64,000 bases of DNA, taken from positions 372,001-436,000 of the forward strand of contig NZ_CAMTTE010000001.1 in NCBI RefSeq assembly GCF_947077775.1, written 5' to 3'. How positions within the stretch are numbered: position 1 is the stretch's first letter; every line of letters starts with the position of its first letter. The notes below the pieces were generated by a model that was not told the origin of the DNA, made no database searches, and was given only the letters and a program-made list of their open reading frames with translations. A program made the translations under genes and the position numbers. Shown here piece by piece: positions 33,331 to 40,957 of the stretch. Source of the stretch: Salinibacter pepae. GTDB lineage: Bacteria > Bacteroidota > Rhodothermia > Rhodothermales > Salinibacteraceae.

Positions 33331-34825
33331 GGTTGAGCACCGCTTCGACGTATTCAGAGGAATTGTAGAGCTCGTCCGCCGAGCGCTCGGCGAGGTCGTA
33401 CACCGGCCCGGCAAAGACACTAATCATGATTGTGAGGGCCGCAAGCCCGGCAATCGGCACGTACATGACGCGCGTGCCCAAGCCCATCGACGACACCGCG
33501 TCCGCCAGGTCGCCCCCGCCCCCCGGAAGAAAGGCCTTCACCCAGATCTTCGTCATCGAGAACATCGTAAAGAGCCCCACGGCGACGGCCACCGCCACAA
33601 TCCAGTAGGCCCCCGTCTCAATGCCCGCGATCGTCAGGATCAGTTTTGCCCAAAAGCCGGAGAGCGGCGGGAAGCCGGCCAGCGAGAACGCCGGGATGAT
33701 GAAGAGGGCCGCCAGCCAGGGATGATACGCGTAGAGGCCGTCGAGCGACTTGAGGCTAAAGGAGCCCCGCAGGCGCTTCGCCACCCCACTGACGAGGAAC
33801 AGGTTCGCCTTCACGATGATGTGGTGGACGATGTAGAACACCCCGCCGAGGATGGCCAGCGGCGTGTACAGCGCGAGCCCCATGATCATGTAGCCGATCT
33901 GGCTGACGATGTGGAAGGAGAGCACGCGCCGGAAGTCGTTTTGCACGGCGGCCCCGAGCACGCCCGTCACCATCGTGAGCCCCGCCCCCCACAGCAGAAG
34001 CGTATGGGTGTAGCCCACGTCCTGGGTGAAGAGCAGCGTGAAGACCCGAAAGAGCGCGTACACGCCCACCTTGGTCAGCAGGCCCGCGAAGAAGGCCGAG
34101 ACCGACGCGGGCGGCGTGTGGTAGGAGGCCGGCAGCCAGAAGAAGAGCGGAAAGAGCGCCGCCTTGATGCCGAAGGAGATCAGGAACAGCATCGCCACCA
34201 CCGTCACCAGCCCCGGCTGGCCGACCTCGGACAGGGCCAGCGAAAGCTCGGCCATGTTGAGCGTGCCCGTCATCCCGTACACCAGCCCCACGCCGGACAG
34301 GAAGAGGAGCGACGACACCAGGTTGATCACGACGTACTTGACCGCCCCGGCGAGCTGCTCGTCCGTGTTGCCCAGCACGATCAGCACGAACGAGGAGATC
34401 AGCATGACCTCGAACCACACGTAGAGGTTGAAGAGGTCCCCCGTTAGAAAGGCCCCGTTGATGCCGATCATGAGCAGGTTGAAGAACGGGTAGAACCCAA
34501 ATCGCACCCGCGTCTCGTCGACGTCCGGCACCGCGTAGACGGCCACGGCCAGGCCAATGATGGCGGACACGATGAGCATGACCACGCTCAGGTGGTCCAC
34601 CACAAACACGATCCCGAACGGCACGGGCCAGTCCCCAATCGTCGTGACCTGAATGCCCTGCTCCGTGATCCGGGACAGGAGCCCCAGCGACGCCGCCAGG
34701 ATGCCCCCCATGCTGACGATGTTGATGCCCTTCTGCACCGTGGGCCATCGGGCAAACAAGAGCGCCGCCACCGCCGCCACGAACGGGATGATCAGCGGCA
34801 GGATGATCAGAAGATGGGCGGACAT
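33257..34825 (-). CDS. mrpD: Mrp Na+/H+ antiporter subunit D
   Basis: Complex I NuoN/NuoM-like proton-translocating subunit of 522 aa with about 14 helices. FVDHLSVVMLIVSAIIGLA-type and FFWLPASYHTPPASVSAFFAGLLTKVGVYALFRV (with the conserved Lys) match MrpD. The last 30 residues, HEKSAADAGPRPGVDGRTGRVHAR, form a hydrophilic tail that is encoded within the mrpE overlap. Together with MrpA it carries the ion path. Preceded by mrpC, 43 bp upstream. Confidence 0.92.
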   Translation of the reverse strand: MSAHLLIILPLIIPFVAAVAALLFARWPTVQKGINIVSMGGILAASLGLLSRITEQGIQVTTIGDWPVPFGIVFVVDHLSVVMLIVSAIIGLAVAVYAVPDVDETRVRFGFYPFFNLLMIGINGAFLTGDLFNLYVWFEVMLISSFVLIVLGNTDEQLAGAVKYVVINLVSSLLFLSGVGLVYGMTGTLNMAELSLALSEVGQPGLVTVVAMLFLISFGIKAALFPLFFWLPASYHTPPASVSAFFAGLLTKVGVYALFRVFTLLFTQDVGYTHTLLLWGAGLTMVTGVLGAAVQNDFRRVLSFHIVSQIGYMIMGLALYTPLAILGGVFYIVHHIIVKANLFLVSGVAKRLRGSFSLKSLDGLYAYHPWLAALFIIPAFSLAGFPPLSGFWAKLILTIAGIETGAYWIVAVAVAVGLFTMFSMTKIWVKAFLPGGGGDLADAVSSMGLGTRVMYVPIAGLAALTIMISVFAGPVYDLAERSADELYNSSEYVEAVLNHEKSAADAGPRPGVDGRTGRVHAR

Positions 34826-34868
34826 GAACCAGAGCGGTCAGTTCAACAGGCAGAAGGGGTCGCAGGCG

Positions 34869-35225
34869 CTATCGGTCGCCGAGGGTCGCCTCAATGATGG
34901 AGTCGGCGTCGGCCGACCCGCTGGACTCGTGCAGCCGGTAGACGAGCACGAGCGAAAAGGCCAGCAGCCCAAACCCGATCACGATGGCCGTCAGGATGAG
35001 GGCCTGGGAGAGCGGATTCGCAATGACCTCGGGCGGGTACTTCTCGCCGGCCGGAATGAGCGGCGACGCGGCCCGCGTCACCCGCCCCATCGCGAAGATC
35101 AGCAGGTGAATGCCGTTCGAGAGGACGACCACGCCGATAATCTTTCGCACCAGGTCGCGCTGCAGCAGCAGGTAGACGCTGATGGCGACCATCGCGCCGG
35201 TGACGAGGGCAAGGAGGGTTTCCAT
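34869..35225 (-). CDS. mrpC: Mrp Na+/H+ antiporter subunit C
   Basis: NuoK-like membrane subunit of 118 aa with three helices. LLQRDLVRKIIGVVVLSNGIHLLIF contains the conserved features of MnhC, and IANPLSQALILTAIVIGFGLLAFSL is the typical third helix. The extension after RLHES is short and acidic. It lies between mrpB and mrpD and needs the other subunits to form the antiporter. Confidence 0.93.
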   Translation of the reverse strand: METLLALVTGAMVAISVYLLLQRDLVRKIIGVVVLSNGIHLLIFAMGRVTRAASPLIPAGEKYPPEVIANPLSQALILTAIVIGFGLLAFSLVLVYRLHESSGSADADSIIEATLGDR

Positions 35226-35270
35226 CGAAAGCCGCGTGTGGCTTGTGAGAGAACCAGTCGCTCGGCGCGC

Positions 35271-35705
35271 CTACTCGGAGGCGGCCGACTGCGGAAAGAG
35301 CCCCGGATTGTGCTCCTCCAGCTCGTAGACGATCATGAGGGTCAAGCCGATCACCAGTAGATAGACCCCCACGTCGAAGAGCACGGGGGTGCCGACCTTC
35401 AACGGCCACTTCACCCACAGCCCTTCGAGCAGGGCCCCGCCCATGAACAGCGGGAGCACCCCGCTCAGCACCGCAATGCCCAGCCCCACGGCCATCAGCC
35501 GCGGGGGCGTGGCCCGCAGGGACTTGCGGGAGGCCGCCGTCCCGTAGGCAATCGCATAGAGGGAAAACGAAATGCCAGCCACGAGCCCCCCGATGAAGCC
35601 CCCGCCGGTCTCGTTGTGCCCGCGAAGGAGCAGAAAGATCGAAAACAGAAGGATCAGCGGCACGAGGAGGCGCGCCGCGGTGCGCAAAATGACGGAAAAC
35701 CTCAC
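35271..35705 (-). CDS. mrpB: Mrp Na+/H+ antiporter subunit B
   Basis: MnhB/MrpB family protein of 144 aa with four helices. [27 protein letters not shown] is the family signature, and [19 protein letters not shown] follows. The start is a GTG at 35705 that overlaps the mrpA stop by four bases, so translation coupling is likely. Confidence 0.92.
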   Translation of the reverse strand: MRFSVILRTAARLLVPLILLFSIFLLLRGHNETGGGFIGGLVAGISFSLYAIAYGTAASRKSLRATPPRLMAVGLGIAVLSGVLPLFMGGALLEGLWVKWPLKVGTPVLFDVGVYLLVIGLTLMIVYELEEHNPGLFPQSAASE

Positions 35706-38086
35706 GGTACCTGTTGGGTCTGTTCAGCCTGTTCGATCGGCGCGGATGCGTCCTCGGGAGGGGGATTCTCCTCGGCGTTGGGGTCCGGCGCCGTTCCCAT
35801 GCGCAGAAGGGCGTAGATGCCGAAGCCCGCGACCAGCAGCACCGTGATCTCCCCGAGCGTGTCCAGGGCCCGGAAGTCGACCAGGATGGTGTTGACGATG
35901 TTATGCCCCTCCCCCTCGACGTACGTGTTCTGCGCGTAGTAGTCCCCCATCGGGTTCTCGAAGGGCAGCTTGAGGACGGCCAGGATCAGCCCCGACACGA
36001 CGACCCCCATCCCGGCCGCCACGGCGCCGTTCGTGACCTTCTGCCCCATCGTGAGCGTCTCCTTCACGTCCGAAACGGCGGTCAGGATGAGCACGACGAG
36101 GATGACCGTCAGCGTCTCGATGAGGAACTGGGTCTTGGCCAGGTCCGGCGCGCCGAAGGCCAGAAAGAGCAGGGCAATGCTGAAGCCGGAGACGCCGAGC
36201 GACGTGATGAGGCCGATGCGCGACCGGAAGAAGAGGGTCCCGAACGCCCCGACCACCGACAGGATCGCCAGCACCCACTCGTGGCCCGCCACCCCGGCCA
36301 CCGAAATCGGCCCGCCGAAGAACCCGTAGTGGTAGAAAGCGCCCCCCACGAGCGCGATGGTCGTCCCCAAGACAATCGTGAGGTAGCGGCGCAGAACCCC
36401 GCTCTGCAGCACATTTGTCTGCCACCGCCCCACGCTCAGGAGCCCGTCGACGACATTGTCGTACCCGTGGTCGAGGCCCGTCCCGAGCCAGCGCTCAAAC
36501 TGCTGGAACGCCACGTTGGTGCGGAGGCCGGTCCAGGCCAGGTACGTTCCCACGCCCGCCGCGACGGTCACGGCGCTAAGCCCCAGTTCGAGCGTGACGC
36601 CGTGCCAGAGGGCGAGGTGCGGCGCAATGGAGGCGCCCAGCACCGCCCCGGCCGACGGGCCGAGGACCGCAGCGTCGAGCAGCCACGGCGCCAGGCCGAG
36701 CCCCACACTGAAGACCGCCAGGACGACCGGCCCGAACCAGAGCCCGGCGGCGGGCCGGTGGGCATGCTCCGTCACGTCGTTCACCTCGCCGGAGAACGGC
36801 CGAATCACCAGCAGGCCGGCGGACGCAACCAGCGCCACGTTCGCCAGCACCGAGGCCACCGTAACCGCCACCGCGGCCGGGTCAAAGTGGGTCGCCGCTT
36901 TGTAGATCAACTCCTTCCCCACGAACCCGAAGAACGGCGGAATGCCGGCCATCGACAGGGCGGCCAGGGCGGCCGCCGCCCCGGTCACGGGCATCCGGGT
37001 CCACAGGCCGCGCAGTTTCGTAATGTCGCGGACGTGCACCTCGTGGTCGATTGCCCCCGCCACCATGAAGAGGGCCGCCTTGTAGAAGGCATGCACCAGA
37101 ACAAAGACCATGCAGGCCTCCACGGCGACCTCGGTCCCCAGCCCCAGCAGCATCGTCAGGAGCCCGAGGGCCATGATGGTGGTGTAGGCCAGGATCGCCT
37201 TCATGTCGGTGTACTGCAGGGCGAGCCAGGCGCTGAGGACCATCGTCAGGGCCCCGATCCCGCCCACGACCCACATCCAGAGGTCGGTCCCCGACAGCAC
37301 GGGGTGGAAGCGGGCCATCACGTAGATGCCGGCCTTCACCATCGTCGCGGAGTGGAGGTAGGCGCTTACCGGCGTGGGCGCCTCCATCGCGTTGGGGAGC
37401 CAGAAGTAGAAGGGAAACTGGGCCGACTTCGTGAACGCCCCGGCCAGCACCAGCAGGACAATGGGCAGGTAGAAGCTGTGCTGGCGAATCACGTCGCCGG
37501 ACTCTAGGATGGCGGAGATCTGAAAGGTGCCCGTCGCCTGCTGCATGAGGATGAACCCGACGAGCAGCGCGAGCCCGCCGGCCTTGGTGACCAGCAGCGC
37601 CTGCCAGGCCGCCCGCCGCGAGGGCGCCTCGTCGTGGTTGAAGCCGATCAGGACGAACGAGGCGAAGCTCGTCAGCTCGAAGAAAATGTAGAACGTGATC
37701 AGGTTGTCCGCCAACACCAGCCCCACCATGGCGGCCATAAACATCGACAGGTAGCTAAAGAAGCGGCCCAGATGGTGGTGCCCCTTCAGGTAGCCCCCGG
37801 CATAGACAAAGATCAGGGTCCCGATGCCGGTGATGAGGAGCGCGAAAAAGAGGCTCAGCCCATCGACGTAAAACGACAGGTTGACGTTCAGTCCCGGCAC
37901 CCAGGCGTAGGACACCCGGAGCGTCTCCCCCGCCGCCACGCGCCCCACGAGGGTCGCCAGCGTCCCCGTGATGGCGGCCGGCAGCAGCCCGTAGACCCAC
38001 CCCGTGGCCCGCCCTGTAAGCGGTGTCAGCCAGGGAGAGGCGAGGGCGAGCACAAAGCCCGAGAAGACGGCAAACAGAATTGCCAT
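35702..38086 (-). CDS. mrpA: Mrp Na+/H+ antiporter subunit A
   Basis: Largest Mrp subunit, 794 aa, NuoL-like with a C-terminal extension resembling MrpB. Key segments include [51 protein letters not shown] (conserved Lys and His), and the C-terminal [25 protein letters not shown] domain. About 20 membrane helices are expected. It exchanges Na+ for H+ with the other six subunits and supports growth at high salt and pH. The end YEVERG-like region is acidic and Pro-rich, usual for this proteome. Confidence 0.94.
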   Translation of the reverse strand: MAILFAVFSGFVLALASPWLTPLTGRATGWVYGLLPAAITGTLATLVGRVAAGETLRVSYAWVPGLNVNLSFYVDGLSLFFALLITGIGTLIFVYAGGYLKGHHHLGRFFSYLSMFMAAMVGLVLADNLITFYIFFELTSFASFVLIGFNHDEAPSRRAAWQALLVTKAGGLALLVGFILMQQATGTFQISAILESGDVIRQHSFYLPIVLLVLAGAFTKSAQFPFYFWLPNAMEAPTPVSAYLHSATMVKAGIYVMARFHPVLSGTDLWMWVVGGIGALTMVLSAWLALQYTDMKAILAYTTIMALGLLTMLLGLGTEVAVEACMVFVLVHAFYKAALFMVAGAIDHEVHVRDITKLRGLWTRMPVTGAAAALAALSMAGIPPFFGFVGKELIYKAATHFDPAAVAVTVASVLANVALVASAGLLVIRPFSGEVNDVTEHAHRPAAGLWFGPVVLAVFSVGLGLAPWLLDAAVLGPSAGAVLGASIAPHLALWHGVTLELGLSAVTVAAGVGTYLAWTGLRTNVAFQQFERWLGTGLDHGYDNVVDGLLSVGRWQTNVLQSGVLRRYLTIVLGTTIALVGGAFYHYGFFGGPISVAGVAGHEWVLAILSVVGAFGTLFFRSRIGLITSLGVSGFSIALLFLAFGAPDLAKTQFLIETLTVILVVLILTAVSDVKETLTMGQKVTNGAVAAGMGVVVSGLILAVLKLPFENPMGDYYAQNTYVEGEGHNIVNTILVDFRALDTLGEITVLLVAGFGIYALLRMGTAPDPNAEENPPPEDASAPIEQAEQTQQVP

Positions 38087-38151
38087 GATGCGTGGCGGTC
38101 GACCGAAAAAACGAGGCGATCAGAGCCCCTCTGAGGCGCGGTTCCCAGCGC

Positions 38152-38556
38152 TCAAGACGGGGAGCCCGAGGCGTCAGCCCCGTCCTCCGGGGCACCGGTT
38201 GAGAACAGCGCCTCCCCCCGGTGGTCCAGCATGCGGTCCACGACTGTTCCGTCCCAGATGGAAACCCCCAGTTCCTCCCGGGCAAAATAGGAGGCCCGCC
38301 CGATCATGTGGGCGGCCACCGGGGCCGTGAGGAGCAAGAACAGCACCAGGGCGAAAGCGCGCGTGAAGATGCCGAGGTCCGGATGAAAGACCACGAGGCC
38401 GGCCGCGTTCAGCGCTACGCCCAAGGTCCCGGCCTTGGTGGAGGCATGGAGCCGCATGTAGACGTCCGGCAGCCGCAGCACCCCGAGCCCGGCGACAAAC
38501 ACGAACAGGGTGCCCGTGGTCATCAGAAAAATGCCAACAATCTGCTGGGCGAGCAT
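38152..38556 (-). CDS. mrpG: Mrp Na+/H+ antiporter subunit G
   Basis: MnhG/MrpG family protein of 134 aa with three helices. TTGTLFVFVAGLGVLRLPDVYMRLHASTKAGTLG is the family signature. The C-terminal 40 residues are hydrophilic and acidic, longer than in many homologues. The gene lies 41 bp after mrpF and 65 bp before mrpA. Confidence 0.92.
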   Translation of the reverse strand: MLAQQIVGIFLMTTGTLFVFVAGLGVLRLPDVYMRLHASTKAGTLGVALNAAGLVVFHPDLGIFTRAFALVLFLLLTAPVAAHMIGRASYFAREELGVSIWDGTVVDRMLDHRGEALFSTGAPEDGADASGSPS

Positions 38557-38597
38557 GGCAGAATTTGAATATTGGGGGGCGGGACCGGCCCGACGTG

Positions 38598-38909
38598 TTA
38601 TTCTGACTTCTGAGCCGGCGTGTCCTCCGCAACCGAGAAGTACTCAATATACCGGGCAAACGCGACCGTCCCGAGGAAGGCCACCAGGGCCAGTACCAGC
38701 GACACGTCCAGAAAGGCAGGTTGCCCCTCGAGAACAGCGTACACGAGCATGAACGCGACGGCCTGGTAGGCGATGAGGTCCAACGAGACCACCCGGTCTG
38801 GCAGGGCCGGGCCTCGCAGCAGACGAACCACCGTCATCACGAGCGAGAGGGCAATCGCGATTAGACAGGCGGACGCAAACCAGGCCGGAGCGCCGCTAAG
38901 CTCTACCAT
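38598..38909 (-). CDS. mrpF: Mrp Na+/H+ antiporter subunit F
   Basis: MnhF/MrpF family protein of 103 aa with three helices; RLLRGPALPDRVVSLDLIAYQAVAFMLVYA is diagnostic. It is the first gene of the operon, giving the order F-G-A-B-C-D-E rather than the A-to-G order of Bacillus. The palindrome at 38988-39001 sits upstream. Confidence 0.92.
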   Translation of the reverse strand: MVELSGAPAWFASACLIAIALSLVMTVVRLLRGPALPDRVVSLDLIAYQAVAFMLVYAVLEGQPAFLDVSLVLALVAFLGTVAFARYIEYFSVAEDTPAQKSE

Positions 38910-38987
38910 AACACCGGGCCCAACTCTTGCAGATGACGACGACGCCGCGCCCCATTGCGCTCATGCGCGGTGGCGATAGGAGCGCCC

Positions 38988-39001
38988 CTGTAATTTTACA
39001 G
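38988..39001. promoter_or_regulatory. Palindrome upstream of the mrp operon
   Basis: CTGTAA-TT-TTACAG, perfect 6-bp arms, 79 bp before the mrpF ATG. Read on the minus strand it includes TAAAAT, a fair -10 hexamer, so a repressor bound here would cover the promoter. No good -35 was found. Confidence 0.45.
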
Positions 39002-39195
39002 TTTTCAGAGTAAGTGCTGGCTCGTGAAGTCTCATCTCATTCACCGAGACCTCATGGTTCCGCGGGCCCGGCGCCACCGCGAGCCCCCACTCGACCGCCC
39101 CAATTTTTCATCCATGAAGGATGAACGGACGCCCCGGGCTCGTGTACGTACGGTGGCATCCGCATCACAGTCTTTCCCGAACACCTCGCCCAACA

Positions 39196-39483
39196 ATGCC
39201 CGACGATACGCTTTACGAATTCGAGCGAAACCTGTCGCGTGCGGACGTGGCCACCTACCTCCGCACCATTGCCGACGAGCTGGACGACTCCGGAGAGCTC
39301 GACTTTTCGTCCGACGAGCAGTCCACGACCGTCCGGGTTCCCGACCACGTGGAATTCGAAGTGGAACTCGAACGCGAATCGAACGACCGGGATTCCTCCG
39401 AGATCAGCCTCGAGCTGGAGATTGAATGGTACGAGACCCGGGACGGAAGCATCGCGGGCCCCGGGTCCCTGGACACGGAGTAG
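39196..39483 (+). CDS. Amphi-Trp domain protein
   Basis: Small acidic protein of 95 aa, about one third Asp plus Glu. The layout fits the amphi-Trp domain: an N-terminal YEFERNLSRADVATYLRTIADELDDSGELDF, a central VRVPDHVEFEVELE strand and a final LELEIEWYE with the typical Trp. This domain is best known from haloarchaea; its function is unknown. It appears to stand alone, with 285 bp before it (shared with the mrp operon) and DUF2911 after it. Horizontal transfer between halophiles is a possible explanation. Confidence 0.75.
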   Translation: MPDDTLYEFERNLSRADVATYLRTIADELDDSGELDFSSDEQSTTVRVPDHVEFEVELERESNDRDSSEISLELEIEWYETRDGSIAGPGSLDTE

Positions 39484-39565
39484 CCGTCTAATTGCGAGTA
39501 GGGCCGGCGAGGCCGCTCCGGTCCCTCAACGTCCGACATTCTCTTAACGACGCCCCACGCACCCC

Positions 39566-40126
39566 GTGTCCCTCCCGTTCTCTCGCCTGCTCCCCCTTCT
39601 CTTCTCTGTCGGCCTTCTCGGCCTCACGGCAACCGCCCCGGCGACCGCCCAGGAACGGGGCAACGAGGAGCCCCGCACCAGCCCCAACGCGGCAGTCTCT
39701 CAGACCATCGGCACCACCGAAGTCCGCCTCACATACGGCCGGCCACAGGCAAACGACCGGACCATTTTCGGCGAACTGGTGCCGTACGGTGAGGTCTGGC
39801 GCACCGGCGCGAACGAGGCCACGACGATCGCTGTCTCGTCGGATGTCACCGTCGAGGGCAAACCGCTGCCCGCCGGGACCTACTCGCTCTACACCATTCC
39901 GGGCCCCGACTCTTGGACAATCATCTTCAACAACGTGGCGAACCAGTGGGGCACGCAGTACAACCAGAACGAGGATGCCCTACGGGTGGACGTAACGTCC
40001 GGATCCGCCCCTCAGCACGAGATGATGACGTTCGTGTTCGAGGAGGTTACCAACACCTCCGGCACGTGTGTCCTCTACTGGGCCGAGGCACGCGTACCGT
40101 TCGAGATTCAGGTCGCCGAGAACTGA
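39566..40126 (+). CDS. Secreted DUF2911-family protein
   Basis: Exported protein of 186 aa with a clear signal peptide (LLPLLFSVGLLGLTATAPATA, cleavage near residue 28). VRLTYGRPQANDRTIFGELVPYGEVWRTGANEATTI and LPAGTYSLYTIPG match DUF2911, found in Bacteroidetes relatives as a periplasmic beta-rich domain of unknown function. The GTG at 39566 begins the signal peptide. No enzyme residues are recognised. Confidence 0.88.
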   Translation: MSLPFSRLLPLLFSVGLLGLTATAPATAQERGNEEPRTSPNAAVSQTIGTTEVRLTYGRPQANDRTIFGELVPYGEVWRTGANEATTIAVSSDVTVEGKPLPAGTYSLYTIPGPDSWTIIFNNVANQWGTQYNQNEDALRVDVTSGSAPQHEMMTFVFEEVTNTSGTCVLYWAEARVPFEIQVAEN

Positions 40127-40158
40127 CGCGCCCCGCCCCCTCATTCCGACCCCGCACG

Positions 40159-40217
40159 ACTTGCTCCACCCGACCTGCTCCACCCGACCTGCTCCACCCG
40201 ACCTGCTCCACCCGACC
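40159..40217. repeat. Tandem repeat, four 14-bp units
   Basis: Four consecutive copies of ACCTGCTCCACCCG, the first with one change, plus three bases of a fifth. The array lies between the DUF2911 stop and the next ATG (40228), so it is likely in a leader. Period 14 is not a multiple of three. Copy number may vary between strains. Confidence 0.85.
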
Positions 40218-40227
40218 GGTTCGCCCC

Positions 40228-40575
40228 ATGCCCGACGACGCTCACGACGAAATCACGTTCGTCTACGAAGACGCCGACACGGTCCCCACCATCGCCGCGA
40301 CGGGGGCACACGGCGGCCCGGCCCCGGACGGCGCCTCCGTGGTGGCCAACCTGTACGTGGAGCGCAGCAGCATTCCCCACCACGTGAGTCACCAGATCGA
40401 CGAGACCGGCCAGGTCGACCTCAGCGAGCGCAGCGAGCAGGTCACACGCGGGGAACTGACGCGCGAGGTGCAGGCGTCCCTCGTCATGACGCCCGAGCAC
40501 GCCATGCAGCTCGGGCGGTGGCTCCAGAGAAATGCCCGCCAGGCCATGGAGCAGCGGGAGCAGACCTTCAGCTAA
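40228..40575 (+). CDS. Small acidic protein, possibly DUF3467-like
   Basis: Protein of 115 aa, not firmly recognised. The C-terminal half, with VQASLVMTPEHAMQLGRWLQRNARQAMEQ, resembles the end of DUF3467, a small family whose members have IIMTPQHAKRLLKAL-type helices. An earlier segment, VVANLYVERSSIPHHVSHQID, would be the beta part. The function is unknown. The ATG at 40228 lies 11 bp after the tandem repeat. There is no signal peptide and no Cys, so it is probably cytoplasmic. Confidence 0.6.
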   Translation: MPDDAHDEITFVYEDADTVPTIAATGAHGGPAPDGASVVANLYVERSSIPHHVSHQIDETGQVDLSERSEQVTRGELTREVQASLVMTPEHAMQLGRWLQRNARQAMEQREQTFS

Positions 40576-40642
40576 CCGTGCAGTCCTGCCGGCAGGGCCG
40601 CCCTCCGTCAGGTCGCGTTTTACGAGTTGCCCCCATTGCCTC

Positions 40643-40912
40643 ATGGAGCGCTGCCCTTCCTGTGGTGCCCGCCGTGAGCCGTCGGACGACTACTGCCCCG
40701 TCTGTGGCGAGACGCTCACGCAGGTTCACCTCTCCGAGGCCACGGGCCCGCCGTGGCACGAAAAGACCGGGTGGCTCGGCCTCCTCGTCCTCGTATGCTG
40801 GCCCGCGGCCCTCTACGGGGTGTACAAACGGGAGACGTGGACGCGCCCCGGAGACCTCCTGCTCCTTGGGGGCTGCGTGGGAATGGCCGTCGCGTGGGGG
40901 CTACTGCTCTGA
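40643..40912 (+). CDS. Zinc-ribbon membrane protein
   Basis: Short protein of 89 aa. Two CxxC pairs, MERCPSCGARR and YCPVCGETL, form a zinc ribbon at residues 4-25, followed by a linker and two hydrophobic segments (about 42-60 and 70-89). Proteins of this layout are common and poorly characterised; an anchor or sensor role is guesswork. The start at ATG 40643 puts the ribbon at the N-terminus. Confidence 0.7.
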   Translation: MERCPSCGARREPSDDYCPVCGETLTQVHLSEATGPPWHEKTGWLGLLVLVCWPAALYGVYKRETWTRPGDLLLLGGCVGMAVAWGLLL

Positions 40913-40957
40913 GGCCGACGGCCCGTCGACCGCGTGGGGACGGATCATGTCCGTGCG

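Noticed and set aside
35714-37507. 597-codon + strand frame opposite mrpA
   Set aside because: Antisense of a membrane protein gene; rich in His, Arg and Gln, as expected for the reverse complement of hydrophobic codons.
40159-40217. CRISPR array
   Set aside because: Repeats are 14 bp, contiguous and without spacers; no cas genes.
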